Positions 1 to 13,100 of a stretch of DNA of 64,000 nucleotides are shown in pieces (the stretch's first letter is position 1; every line of letters starts with the position of its first letter). Under the pieces are notes generated by a model, which was given only the letters and a program-made list of their open reading frames with translations, had not been told where the DNA came from and searched no databases. The DNA lies in NCBI GenBank assembly GCA_027382625.1, contig JAJKFJ010021883.1, forward strand, positions 62,001 through 126,000. Reading direction: 5' to 3'. The stretch comes from Tetmemena sp. SeJ-2015. Taxonomy: Eukaryota; Ciliophora; Spirotrichea; Sporadotrichida; Oxytrichidae. A program made the translations under genes and the position numbers.

Positions 1-275
1 CTTTGTCCATGATGGACTTGGCTTGCTTTCCGAGTTCGGTGCCGGCGGCAACAGCGTCTCTGAGCATATCACCTGTTGCTAAGTGGCAGAGGCAGAGATC
101 ATCCTTGATCACTGGGGCTTGAGTTCCCTTTCCTGAGCCTGGGGGTCCAATCAAAACGATGTTGAGAGCAGGCTTGTTGAGGCACTCTTTAAATCAAAAA
201 ATACTTAGCAACCTCTTGTCTTCTTCTCACTTCGAGTAGGAGATCCTCAAGTCTGAAGTTTCTAAGGTTGGACAT
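1..275 (-). CDS. Adenylate kinase, N-terminal part (cut by window edge)
   Basis: The reverse strand starts with ATG at 275 and encodes a short leader, then [18 protein letters not shown], the P-loop of adenylate kinase, then [18 protein letters not shown], the AMP-binding helix region that follows it in the family. The enzyme interconverts ATP, ADP and AMP. Only about 85 residues are in the window; the rest lies to the left. The frame breaks once, at 189-207, and no GT-AG intron restores it, whereas deleting a 16-nt insert between two TAA pointers does (see the IES entry). Identity is very clear; the subtype (cytosolic or flagellar) cannot be told from this fragment. Confidence 0.9.
189..207 (-). 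other. Small IES in adenylate kinase, TAA pointers
   Basis: On the coding strand TAA occurs on both sides of a 13-nt AT-rich insert (plus-strand TTA at 189-191 and 205-207). Removing one copy with the insert (16 nt) fuses VAK to ECLNKP and restores the adenylate kinase frame. The GT-AG possibilities in this stretch give 18 or 20 nt and leave the frame broken. A GT pointer (19 nt) would also work, so the exact excision point is uncertain. Confidence 0.6.
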
Positions 276-336
276 TTAATGGATGTTGTTGTTTAAGGCT
301 ATTAAATTATAATTGGGATAAGCGAAGGAAAGATAT

Positions 337-2132
337 TCACAATTCCGTGATTAAAGCTAATAATTCCTCACCAAGATAATATACTTAATGGCATTCATTC
401 TGTGGTGATTAATTATTTTGAATACCGTTTCCATTCTTTTAGAAAGATTCTGAGGATCTTCTGAGATAATTCAGGTCATCATCAAATTCCTCGTCTTCTT
501 AGTTTTCAAGCTTCACTATGCCTTGACTTTTCTTATGAAAGCCTGATTTAACTTTAATGTTGGAATCAAGTGTGCTATCATCATATTTCTTCTCAAATAC
601 TTCTAAGTGGATCCCTAATTATCTATAAGGTGCTGATTTCTTTAATAAAATTTTGTAATTTTTACAGGGTCTTAATAAATTATACTTTAGTTACTTTTAT
701 AATCATTTGGAGAAAATATTTATAAATGGCGAATGGCTTTGCCTTTATTTTATTTAACTTTAATTACAATTTTATACCAAAATATGCATCTTTAAGAAGA
801 ATTAATTCTTTCATTTTGCTCTAAGAACACTTATATTTCTTAATTATCTTCCTCGTGCTCTTAGAATCCTTAAGTTGAGACTACTTCTGTGTGGTGTCCA
901 AGCTTCGAATGCATCTATGATTTTGAACTATTCTAGTCCTCTTCAGCTGATTGCTCTTCATATTAGAGCTTTTAGGAATTTTTGATGATTTAGTTTCTTA
1001 GGCTTATTAAGTGGATAAATTGTCTAATCCATCATTTATCTTGCTGCCTGCATTATTGTGATTCACAATACTCACTCTGAATTGAGTTGAAGAAGAGGCC
1101 AATAAATTCCCATCCCTACCCTCTTCTATACTTTATCTCCCACTTTCTCCCTCCCTATTGCTATTTTCTATAGATCTTACAGGCTCTACTGAAGTAGAAT
1201 GCTACTTAATAGGAACTTCTTTTCCCTAGTATTCATGAGGCAGTTTTACCAATCTCAGCTATTATTGTTCTTATGGCTTGTTTAAAGGATTTTATTTGCT
1301 TAATCTCAATGGATTATTATACTAAGTAGCTTAATAAGTTTATCCCTGTAAGTTTGCATAAAAATATAGGGAAGTTATGATGGGAAGAAGGAACGAGGTG
1401 AAGTGGAATTTGCAATAAGCTCTAAGGGGGCTGAAACATCAAGAATTTTCCAGCATGCGTTTCATAGTTTCTATCTACTACGTGACCAAAGTCTCCTCCA
1501 CTTATACCCACAAAAGCTGCATTATAGATGGTATTATCGAATTCTTATCTCTGAAAATTTAGATTGGAATTGTTGTATGATCCCAACTATTAAGAATAGT
1601 TTTCAATTGAGTAATGGGACTGCATTTAAGTAAAATACTCTTGCTATCTAGAGACATCTATGTCTTCCCCTTGGTTGATATTTTTCTAAGATTTAACTTT
1701 CAATCAAAACTATAATTTACTTTGGTTAAGCTGCTGCCTCTGGGTTGATTATATTTCTTCACAACGAAATTTTTTAGCAAAGTAGATTCTACTGCCCTTC
1801 TTCCCATTCCTTAAAGATTTTTCCCTTTTCTATGTGACGACACTCTTTGACTAGGCTTCTGGCTGTGCGTATGTTGCGATTTTTTCACTGTTGTTGATAC
1901 TCTGAAATTAAGAAGGGAAATAAGTTGGCTTGATTTGAGGGAGTGCCTTTTGTTTTTCGCTCGACATTAATGAGTGTCTTTAGCTGCTTGATGTCTGATT
2001 CAGTTAGTAACTCACGGAGCTAGTTATAAAAATAAGGTAGAATGAGTTTGGATCCTGTGGTGGAAGCTTAGAAAGAGAAGAGGATGTTTAATGATGGGGA
2101 GTGAGGATCTTATTTTGCTGAGAGTTTTGCAT
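337..2132 (-). CDS. Hypothetical low-complexity protein
   Basis: I do not recognise this gene. Reading TAA/TAG as Gln gives a reverse-strand coding path from ATG at 2132 (MQNSQQNKILTPHH) to TGA at 337-339 (ending LGEELLALITEL). It is broken by at least two likely introns, one ending TTTACAG near 1348 and one starting GTAAATTATAG near 1710. The product is rich in Gln, Asn, Ser and Lys, with a basic stretch around 830-900 (KSTRKIIKKYK). No domain is evident. Boundaries between exons or MDSs in 1350-1700 are uncertain because two frames both look coding there. Confidence 0.5.
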
Positions 2133-2293
2133 TTTAACTATTTTAATTTTTCTACAATATAAAACTAATTTATTCTCCACTCTAAGTTTAAAGTCTAAGT
2201 GAAAGGGAGAGAAGCTATTCCAAAATTAATATATCTTATGAGGGCTGGGCTAAATTTTAATATATTTATTTGAGAGAATTTGATACTCAAAAG

Positions 2294-3580
2294 ATGAGCG
2301 AACTTTACACCAAAGCTGCAAGGTAAGTGGTAGTTCAATTTTCATGGCAATTATTTATGCACACATAAATTGAATTGATGGATTCATATCATGCTCTCTC
2401 TAAAGAGTGATAGTTAAGTATAATTTTAATTTATGTATAGAGAAGGAAGTCAGGGAAGACCAGGATTTGAGTTTTCAAAGGAACCCTATATTACAACCAA
2501 GAATTTTGCAGTGTTCACTCCAACTTTGGAATCTGTGGAAAACCTGTACAAGTCAAATGCCTTCCAGCCGCCAAGGACAACAGAGTCAGGTGGAGGACAA
2601 GTCATGATGAGAAGAAACGCTTCTCAGTAGTCCCTTAGAAGACGAAATATTTTACTCCCTCATCAACACTCGGGAGAAGATTTCGAGGGTTATGATCATC
2701 ACCAAAATGATTCAATTTTCGTACTTTAATTAATTTTAAGGTTCATTTCTTAATGAGCAAAACTATGATGAGCTTAGATCATAAAAGGCCATATCTCAAA
2801 CACCAAAGAGTCAAGCTGGGTCTTTGAAATCAAATAGAGTTCTTCTCAACAATAAGACCATTGAGGAGTTTGCAAGTTTAGTTGATAAATTCCCAAGATA
2901 GAACAGCAGAGGTGGCTTTGGGGGGTAGTCACTTAATTAGGATAATTTGCAAAGACTAGATTCAAGAGGGAATCATAATGCTAATTTAATTACCTTAAAT
3001 GCTGGAGGAGCTCAGTTGCTGCACAAGTTGAAGAGCTACAAAACTAACTCTACAGTCGGTGTCCTTCAAGGCTTGCCTCTCAAGTCACCTGGAGTAAATG
3101 GCCATTTGTAATCCAGAGACTAGGATGGAGGAGCAACTTAAGAGCACCAATTCTCTCAGTCACTCAAGAAAACTATCAGCTACCCTGGCCTTCCTTGGGT
3201 ACAGCTCGAAACCTAGAAGTAGTATGAAGATCCATACAGCAAGAGAAACTTTATCAAGACATAAGGAGCTTTCAGAGCTTCTGGGAAAGAGTCTGTTGAG
3301 GAAATGATCCGCATCATCATCATTACAATAATCTTAATGGAAATATTTTTGCATGTCTCAGACCATTTCATCTAACTTGAAGACTATGCTGCAGCTTCAA
3401 AAGGATCCTCACTATCTTACCTAAAATAGGCTGATACATGTTCCCAAGATAGTTACTCACCCATCTGTTAAAAAGGCCAGCCTTGGAAAGAGATTCCTGA
3501 TTGCTGAGAACGATGCTCATCAAAGAGAGACCAACACTGGATATAGCAGAAAAGCAAATGGTACTTTCTACAATCACTGA
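2294..3580 (+). CDS. Hypothetical basic, Ser/Gln-rich protein
   Basis: I do not recognise this gene. ATG at 2294 opens MSELYTKAAR, followed by a GTAAGT...TATAG intron (about 2323-2435) that joins in frame to EGSQGRPGFEFSKEPYITT. A long Gln-recoded reading frame follows, with many in-frame TAA and TAG. The last part reads HVPKIVTHPSVKKASLG and ends at TGA 3578-3580. Two frame changes near 3300-3360 have neither a clear intron nor a clear pointer and may be small IESs or base-call errors. The protein looks disordered, perhaps cytoskeletal; no domain seen. Confidence 0.5.
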
Positions 3581-3794
3581 AGAGAGATTAACAGATATTT
3601 ATTTTGCTTGAGTTATTCAAAGTTTTAAAGTGATATGATCTCCTCAAAAAATTTTAAATATGTAATAGGGATCTTTGAAAATTTTAAGTTACTCAATTAT
3701 GCCAAGAGATCAACATCGATATTAAATGTCAAAAAATTAAGAGTAATAAAATGAGAAATAAATCAGTCTTAAATTCATTAGAGAGGATGGTTTC

Positions 3795-6700
3795 TCATAG
3801 CATGTTAACTCTATTAGCAACTGATGGTAGAGTAGTTTTCCCTTAAAAAACATCATGTCTCATAAGCGCAGGACTCTTGATTAGCAGTTATGACTATCCT
3901 GAAGTACTCTGGTATTGAGATAAGGTACTTAACAAACCACTTTGTTGATTAGCTTCTCTTAAACTTTTGAGTGACTACTGTTTTAATAGAAAAGCTTCCT
4001 TAATTTTCTCTTTTTTCTCACTAGACTACTTATGCTTGTGCTACTAAAAGACTGGAATCCCTAACTTATCATTGTTATTGTCACTTGAAACAGCCTAAAA
4101 TTTGCCTGCTTATTTAATTTGAGCCATTGAATGTTTCTTTTAGAAATTCAACTCTTGAAGTAGCACACCTCTGGCCTTGGTTTGCTCTCGCTTAACTAAA
4201 TTCGGAATCTAGAAGGAGTCATCCTTTGTGTATGGGACATTTTATAGGTAGCTTTACATTCCAACATTTCTCAAGATACTTGGAAGACCTTCTTCTCTAT
4301 CAGCAGCATATTTGAACCATTCAATTTCTTTCTGTCCTGTTCCAGCTTTCGGGAATCTATTTTCAAAAAATGAGGAACATCTTAAATGAGTTTTGAGGTA
4401 GAAAAAAATTATTTTGACTCTTATTTTATATACTTACAAGCTATTCGTAGAATTTGTTTTATTGAGATTGAAAGTGAAATTCTAAGAGCTAATTGATTTA
4501 GAAGTATTCATCATCGTTGTCTTGTCAGGTTTAAAGTGTGAGATCTCGTTTAGCTGTAGAGTTGTATTATTTCCATTTTAACCCATCATGATTTTGCTAC
4601 TTTCTTGATGGGTCATAAGTACCGAAGGTAGCTCTTGGTATTTAACTTGCGGCACAAAGTGAGGCTGCATTTTATCTAGTACTTAATTACCCATCTTTTG
4701 AAACTTTTTGAAGTCATCATCAAACTTTTTGGACATCGTCATTTTGTTCTGTGTCTCTTTTGGATCTTTCTAAAACATTATCTCTATTCTTTCAATTATG
4801 GAAAAGTTAGGGCCGAAACTATTTTTCTCTGATTATGAAGGTCCTCCAGTTTCTTGCATCCTATTCTGAGACTAAGATCCCGGGACAACAACTGGAGACG
4901 ATAACTTTTCAAATAGCTTCTAGTTGTTGAGGTTTTTATTTTTCTTGGACTAAAAAAGGTTTATGATTCGTGTTTAATTTACATTCATGAAGTCATCAGT
5001 TGTACCAGCTGCATAAATTCGTTTACTCTTTCTCAATTCCATCTGCTTAAGAGATATCGTGTTCTTTTTATCTATAGAGTGCAATGAAGAATTTTCAATT
5101 TTTACTGAAATCTTTATCTTCTACTTCTATTTGATGCAAAAGCTTTGCGAATGTAACAACTTAAGGATCTCTCTTGGGATTTTACTCCTCTATTGTTTTA
5201 GCGAAGTCTTGAACTTGGAAGTTTGGATATCGCTTTTCTATTTCACTCATGATTCTCATAGAGTTAAGGAGCTTGATTCTTCGCTTTGAATCGTTATCAA
5301 GGGTAATTCTCCATCTATAAGGCAGAGGGTGCTCTATATTTGACACACACAGAAGTTCTCCAAATACTGACCAGATCTATAAGGCAGAATTATATTATAC
5401 CTATTTTATAACTTACTCTAATTACTGAAGTATTATTGCAAGTAATCAAAAGCGTTTGTGGAGTCTTTATAGGCTGGAAGATAGTGAGAAACTCTTAAGA
5501 AACGTGCCATCTCAAATGCGGTAAACTAGCAAATGCAACAGCCTCACAAGAAGCCATATCTATGTTCTCATCTATCTACTATTTAAGTTCTTCGATTGTA
5601 TAAAAGATTCCATTTGAGCTTGCGTATTAAGTCCTTTGGGGATAGTAGTTAGTTCTCTTCATTGCATTTTTAGCTTTAATGATGGCTGGATTCTAGAGTA
5701 AAGCGTCAATATAAGCTACATGAACTTAGCCCCTCTCATCTGAAAAATAAATGTAGTACTTCTTCTCTCCAGCGCTTAAATCCTAAGTTAAGGCTTAAGC
5801 AATTGGTAGTTAAGCCTCTTCAGAAGACAGAAATTTCAAATGGAAACTTGATAACCTAAGAACGAACATCTAGTTGCAGTTCAATTATCTGCCCTTAGGT
5901 GTAGTCAAATCTATCTTATAAACAGGTTATAGGAATTTGAAGGCATTTATGCTACCCCAGGACCAAATTATTGCAGAAGAAGAGGTATCTAAGCTAACTA
6001 TGCAGCTATAGGGATAAAGGAATTGCATCTTGTGAACATCTTCAAAATCGTTTGAGCAGGCACCCACCATCTTAAATGTCTCATAATCCCAGAGCTAAAA
6101 ATATTTATTAGGGATAAAATGTTACAAAGATAGCGCCTGCAGAAGCTGTAGCAAACATAGAAAGCTTAATTTCAACAGCAAGACAAGTTATTTCAATCCC
6201 AAAATGAGCATTCTTAATCTGACGAAGTGCTACACTATTCTTCTATCTTTCTTGCTAGAGTTAAATCTAAAGTTAAAGTCGATTAAGTTATTCTAAATTA
6301 CTGATGAGTCCCAAGCTGTAGTCAATATAAATTTGTTCGCATAATCAACATAAAGCTAAGTGACTTCTTGATGGTGACCTATGTTATTTGCATATATCGA
6401 ACCGTTTGGAAGATAAAGCGTTTTTAGGGTTCCTTTATTGTCTAAAAAATTAAATAAATCAGTCGCATATAGTGATCTTCTTGTGGTTGGTGTAGAGTTT
6501 AATTCCAGTTATTTCCTCCTCAGCTTGAAGAATATTAGCAAGAATTGAAAGACATTTCCCGCTATGGATGTCAATGAGTCTCACATCTGACTTAGTAGCA
6601 ACAATAAGTTGTTCAAACATCTAGTTGTACTCTATTGAAAGAGGAGGATTGTTTTTTATCTAATGTTTAATTGAATAAAGCACAAATTTACCTCTATTCC

Positions 6701-8503
6701 ATTAGAGTTCACTTTGATTTCATCTTCAAATTCAAACCAATGCAGTCTTATCTCAGCTCCGCAGAATTACTTTGAATTAATATTTAAGAACTAATGTATA
6801 GGCTGGCGACTATATAAGCTTAATCTTTATCTTATATATTACCTTTCAAAATGGATGGTTTAGACGCAGTTAAAGTACCTGAGGTCCCAAGTCTTGATGA
6901 ATCCCTATAATATTTATTAAATAAATGCTAATCTTACAATTTCATCAGCAGTTATAGCAAGAGGAGTATCCATCAGAATATTTATAGCTGTGATTTAAGC
7001 ATTATGACCCTTAAGTCTTCCTCCTATTGAGCAATCTATGCCATCAAATACCCAAATCAAGACATAATCCTCATAGGCCGCACTTAGTAAAACCATGAAG
7101 TCATGAGCATAGACCAACGAATGTGCGCTAACTGTCTCAAAATTCATTTACTACACGCAGGTATGCTGAAATATATCATAGAAGACTAATTTTTTATCTA
7201 GAGAGCAAACTGCAAGCAATTTGAGGTGAGGTATTTCGCAAACATCCATGATCTTTTGCTCATTTTTGTGAGGAAGCTTTACTGAGGACTCTCGCTCTAT
7301 ATCCCAGATGAAGATTACATTCTTTTAATCATAAGTAAGCCATTAGCCACTAAACTCTATGTACTTTATATAGACGTTAAGCACATCTAAGTCTGTGGAG
7401 AAAGTCTTTTCAAACTTGAAATTATCTGTGATATCCCAAAATGCGAGAGTGTAATCCTGCAAACAAGCACCAATCTAGAAAACTAATTCAAATATATAAA
7501 GAACGTACTCTCTTCTCTGCCCTCGAGTATCCAAAGTAAAGGATTGCAGTGTCGAGTATGTGGTTTTCCTTATTTGTATGCAGCTTTCTCAGGACTTAAG
7601 AGTGCTCATCATAGAGAGAGATAGTCTCAGTGATGTTGTCCAATATCAATATGCGTTTCAACTCTGCTGAATAGTTCATCCTAAACATAAGAAAGATTAA
7701 TAACAATAGGTTATCCCTCCTTCTATTAAGATCTTACACTCTAATTCCTTAGTTATGATGGTTGCTATCATTATACTTCTTAGAGGGGGCTATTCTTCTC
7801 AAGCACTGATCGCTCCCTCCTAAGACTTCTGGTGCGAAGGCCTTCACATGCTATGAGTTATACAGATTCTCAAACTTCTCTGACATAACCTCTAAAAAAT
7901 TATGAGTATACACCAAAAGAGTTACTTGAGATGTACTTTGACTTCACCAGATTGTTATTTATATCAACTTCGATGATGTTTTCGATCAAATAGTTTGTAA
8001 AATGGTCCCAAAGCAATTCCTTAGTATTGTTGTACTCTGTTATCTCGATGAATATACAATATAATCTAACTAGAAACAAAGTAAAATAAGTAATTATGAA
8101 TAGGTCTATCAAGCCTGCTACTAGAAAGATCTATTGCTCTTTTTTGTGTTTACATGCTAAGGAAGCAAGTTATGAAATCCACGAGGCCCATTCTTTGATT
8201 AGGAAACTGCAGGAATGCATTCTCTAACTCCAAAAGAAAGACCTTCTCTAATTTGCTGGCTATCTTTGCTGGAGTGAAAAGGTCAAACAGATACTTGTTC
8301 TACTTTCGTGAAATTTAATTAGCAAGGGCCAGATTGGCTTCATCAAGAGGGTTATTTTCTTTAGGAAGTTTGGTCAGTGTTCGAGGCTCCATTAGGTGGT
8401 TGAATTATGGAAGTAGCAGTTTCAAATCTTGAGCTGCTTTCTAAGTTTGAACTATGTTAGACTCACAAAATTAAAAATAAGGATTTTTATTTTTGCTAAC
8501 CAT
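3795..8503 (-). CDS. WD-repeat protein with long C-terminal tail
   Basis: ATG at 8503 starts MVSKNKNPYFQFCESNIVQT. Several blades typical of WD40 propellers follow on the reverse strand, for example DYTLAFWDI near 7450 and IFGELLCVSNIEHPLPYRW near 5350. After the propeller the frame continues as a polar, coiled-coil-prone tail (KLLNSMRIMSEIEKRYPNF, near 5270) to a TGA at 3795-3797. Gln is often TAA/TAG. A likely intron (about 50 nt, GTAAGT...GGTCAG) lies near 5360-5410; other introns or IESs are present but not all resolved. WD scaffolds of this size are common in cilia and vesicle coats, but I cannot name the orthologue. The tail could be a second gene. Confidence 0.6.
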
Positions 8504-8681
8504 AATATACCTTTTTAACTGTGTTGACTTCATTTCGCAATTTTAATAAATAAAAACAATTCTTAACTCAAAATTGGAACGCGAAAACTAGTCCTTTTAT
8601 GATACAAATTATTTTTAATTTGACAGAAAATTTAGGATGAATGCAATAGAAAATATAATTTATAGATTAATGCATAATCTT

Positions 8682-9649
8682 TCATCTCTTTGCTGGAATA
8701 GTCTCCGAGTGCTTTAGACCAGAGTTAGCTTGTCTTTCCCAGACTTGCTTTGATTAGAATACGTCTTTATCACTCTGTGCTCCGCTTCTCTTGCTTGTGA
8801 CTCCTCCACCTCCAACCATTTAGAACTATGCTTTTTCTCTTTATGATTGCTGCTGCTACCTATTTGAGCTTTGTGGGCTCTGTGAAGCTTTAATCTTCTG
8901 GGAGGGAAGTGGTTATGGCAAGTCCTTGTTAAATAATGCGTTTTGGTTCATGAGTTACTTGGTCTAAAAATTGCTATAGATGCAACTATCTCTGCTCATA
9001 TTTTCTCGATGATTAAAATCATCGTCCTCGTCCTCCTATACTGCATTATCCTCTTCATCTGATTCATTTCCATTCACTCTCATATCTTTTCCTTATTTAA
9101 AATGGTTAGATTGCTTTTTGCCTTGAGAATTTTGCTAGTTCTACTGCCTATTATCAAAGGATTTTAAATGCTGGTGATGTAGAACAGCAGAGGCCAACTG
9201 TGATTGCTTAGATTGTTGTTGTTGATGAGTCTAAATTTTATTACTTTCATACCCTGAAAACTTGTCATCAACAACTTCCATATCTTCATCCTCGCATTCG
9301 CCATCCGAGGCCAGTCTTATAATCATATGGTTTGAGTATTTCTTCTTAGTACTCAGCTATTTTTACGTATTCTAATTCTGTAATCTATGAGAAAAAATTG
9401 AATTGCATGATAAAAATATTTTAATCTATGGGAATGATTCTTGTTGCTTTAGTTGATGATTTGATTTGGGAGTTGCAGATTGTTCTAGTTTTAATATAAG
9501 CTCATCTAGTTGGAGCTCTATGTTCTTTCTCTAGGAGCAGCTTTTTTATTTTCGACCCTCACCGTGCTTACTTCGCTATAATTTTGGTCTTAACCTGTTT
9601 CATTCTTCAATGCCATCTAATATATTTATTGAGCTTGATTATTATCCAT
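8682..9649 (-). CDS. Hypothetical Gln/Asp-rich protein
   Basis: ATG at 9649 opens MDNNQAQQIYQMALKNETGQ. An intron ending ATTACAG near 9385 links to an exon with an acidic patch (DGECEDEDMEVVDD), a Gln-rich segment and a second acidic cluster (NESDEEDNAVQEDEDDD). The frame closes with TGA at 8682-8684. About 20 of the Gln codons are TAA or TAG. No domain can be seen; the composition suggests an intrinsically disordered nuclear or cytoskeletal protein. I do not recognise it. Confidence 0.5.
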
Positions 9650-10183
9650 CTAAATTATGTTAATGTTAGCATTTGGTAAAATTAATTAGTGACCAGTTAA
9701 AACTCAGATTCGCTCATATCTTTGAAACTGCAGAAGAGCAAATAAATTAAGCTATATATCTACAAGATCTTGATGAGTACAAGATATGAGGCTGTTTTCA
9801 TCTTCTCTAAACTTGTCATCATTAGCAATTTAAATAGTATTCTAAGTTTCAGCTTTTACTAAAAATAACCTTTAAAACTCTGCTTATCTTAAGAAAAGAG
9901 TAAAAAAATATTTTAGGGAAATGAACATTGATTTATTCCATTTTTTAGTTTAATTGTCTAGTCTGATGAATTTTCCACTATATTGGTTGTGGTATAGAGA
10001 CTTGAGCTCTGTCTTCTATTCTAATTTTCATTTATACTTTTTGTATTCAATACATTTCCATGCCATCAATACCTTAAGACTTTAATTCTTAATGATTCGA
10101 GACGACAAATTAATATCTTTTATGAGTATGAATTTGAGGATAATATATATAATCAAGAAATAATTTGATAATTTAAATATGCT
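9650..10183. other. AT-rich spacer, no gene resolved
   Basis: This stretch separates the start of the Gln/Asp-rich gene from the stop of the LRR-ankyrin gene. It is AT-rich with long A and T runs near 10190-10260. I see no convincing reading frame, RNA gene or repeat in it. Confidence 0.4.
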
Positions 10184-13100
10184 CACTAAAATAAAAAAAA
10201 TGCTAATAATATTTTTTTTAATTTGATTTAAATGTTTTAACAAAAAAAGATTATAAATAAGGGTAAAATGTAAAGGAAATATAAAATTTTATGTTATATT
10301 TTGGAGACTGAAGTGTAATTACTATTAGCCTGAGATGCTTATCTCATAATCTTGGCCTCATAGACTTGTCTAATTTCAGTCTACTGATTTAAACGATTAT
10401 AGTCTGTTGGGAGTTTGACCATCTAATTTGTGATATTGTTTGCAAACATATTCCCTCCCATTGATGAATTTATAACTTTTTTCTAGGGAACTTCTCTCGC
10501 CTGTGAATTTTTCTTTATCAAATTTATAGGAAGAGTCTGGCCCAGTTTGTTTATGTTCTAATTCCCCTCAGTCCCAAAGTTAAGACTCGTAACTATTTTG
10601 GCATCATCAATGCCCTCTAAGAATTTGGGCCTGCTAAAATGCTAATTCTAGGCAGCTGGGGTACCTGCTGCACTTCTCACTCCGCTTTGATGAATATGCA
10701 ACCCTAGGTTCTTTGTTTAAGAATCTTTTAGGAGGCTTTGTTCGGCAACAGAATTCACTCCACTTCCAACTAGTGAAGACATGCCTTTCATTTTGAAGCT
10801 GTTTATGTTTCTGCTTTTTTCTAATTCATTTACACCTCCTTATTTCTAAACTGAGTCTACATTTTATTGATTCTCATTTTAGTTTGAAGATGGAATGAAT
10901 GAAGTGTAAAATAGCTAAAAGAAAAATATTAATCCTAATATGAAGTCCTAATGATGCTATTAAAGCTATTTGAAGGATTATGAATGCTGTTATTTCCAGT
11001 GGTCTTGAAACTTGTGAAATTGCTCCCATCATTTTGAAGCCTTTGAGTTAGGACTCGATGCTTATGAGCTTGAGGCTTTATATAGCTTCTTCTAAGTCTT
11101 CCTCTAATTCCGAGTCTTTAATCTTTGCTTTCAAATCTCGTAACGGTTACAGCAAAGATAAGTGTGGGCTGCTTGATATAGCATATATGATTTCCCTTTG
11201 AATGAAGGGCTCTCCAATCATTAAAGATAAAACTTGAAAAATATTCCAATTTTTTCAAGCTCAGGGATAAGTGAAATCATAGCTGCATTGAAAACTTATT
11301 GATTAACATGCTTTTTAATTTTCTAAAAAGCTGCTAACTTATCTTAGAAGCTTGAACTCTCTTTTAGGAGGATATCTTTAAGATAGAACAAATTTATCTT
11401 TTTATCCTCTGCCTTAGAATTAAGTGCTGAAAATTTAGATTCACTGTTTGCACTCAGAAATGACTGGTTCTTCATTTCTTGCAAGTTAAGTTTCTAAGAC
11501 TTCGCAAAGCTTTGTTAAAACTATGAGAAACTCTGGAGCTAGTTCTAGTTTTCGAAAGTCTCTTGCAGTAGTTTTTTGGGAGTTATGTTTCCTTTCTATA
11601 CTACTTACTAGCTCTGCTTGAAAGAATGGGATCCATTTGATTACTAACTTAAATGACTATACTACTATTGTTAAGTTTGACTTCTCTAGTAAGATTAATC
11701 TTTCTCTCCGAGTTTTAGAATCTTCTTCACTATATCAATCTATGTGAAGGTTTTCATAACTTTTAACTGAGCTATGTTATTCATGAAGGTATCATAATTT
11801 TAAGCATACTCTTCTGCTATTAGTTCTATATTAGCTGTTTTCTTCTTTGCAAGTGAGGGATTATCCTCACTGTTCTTCTTCTAAGTAACATTTAAAATGA
11901 GATTATACAATATAGATTGTATTTTGGAGGAGCTCGAATTAGTTATTGATAGAGTAGGATTGGTACTACTTCAAAGCTTGTGCTTGCTCTGCAAGCTTCA
12001 GAAATTTGGTCAATATGTAATTACCTTTTGCGCAGTGTCTTGGCAGCTGATTTTAGAGGTTCCTTTGGAAAATATCTGCTCCTGCTTGCAAGAGATCTTT
12101 CACGATTTGCATATAGCCGCCATGCGCTGCTAACTAAAGTGCATTGAATTGCTAAGCTCCTCCTGTGATATTTAGGTCGAATAGAGTAAGTCCCCTATCT
12201 GCCAGTAATGAGTTCAATCTAATGATATGTTCATACTTTTAATTATGAATGATAGTCTATACTCCTTTTTCTTAGCCTTTCCTAATTGCTGATTGAAGTG
12301 GAGCCCAGTTATCATTATTCTTGGCATTTACCTTTGCCCCATTTAGAACTAGTAACTCAGCTATCGATGCACATTTTTAGGGATTCTTAGAGAATACTGT
12401 CATCACAAGATGGAGAGGAGTATTTCCCTCGTTATCTACTTTGTTTACATCTGCGTTATTCATAATCAACTTCTTTACTATCCAAACCTCAACTTTAACT
12501 ACTGCCAAATGTAGAGGAGAGCCATATATACCTCCACCTAAGTTAACATCCACTTTCACATCTATCAAAATTACAGCTGCTTCAAAATTGTCCTCTCGAA
12601 TGGCCAGGCAAAGAGGAGTGCAATTGTCTTTGTCTAGTAAATTAGGATTTGCTTAACCTTTCAATAAGCCTTCTAAGACTCCGTTATCTTTAAATATTTC
12701 TATATTTGTAAAAGTTTATCACCTTTGACAGCTGCATTATGGAGAGGAGTCCTTTGTCGATTATCCTTGCTGTTTATTTCCAATACGTTGATGCTGTAGT
12801 TTTCTAAAAAGGTAAGGAGTGCGCACTCATTCATGGTGTATTTCTAAAGCAAATGGCACAAGCTATCTAATTGCTGCAGTATCTCAAGTCCTTCTGGTTA
12901 TGATCTTTTTACCAAAGTTGGTTTGGGAGTAAAAAGATTACATAAATAAGAGGTCTTGCATACATAAACCATTCTAGACTTAGCTCTTCGAGTAGGTGCA
13001 CAAAGTTCACAAACGAGCACGGGAAACTTGAGAACTTATTGCCATTAATGAAGAGTTTTCGTAGCTCTCTTAATTCTCCCATTTCCTAGGGCAAATAAAT

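Noticed and set aside
5323..5388. 14-bp direct repeat ATCTATAAGGCAGA at 5323-5336 and 5375-5388, looking like a long IES pointer
   Set aside because: The DNA between encodes good WD-protein sequence (FGELLCVSNIEHP), and excision would not restore the frame. An intron ending GGTCAG explains the break better. The repeat remains unexplained.
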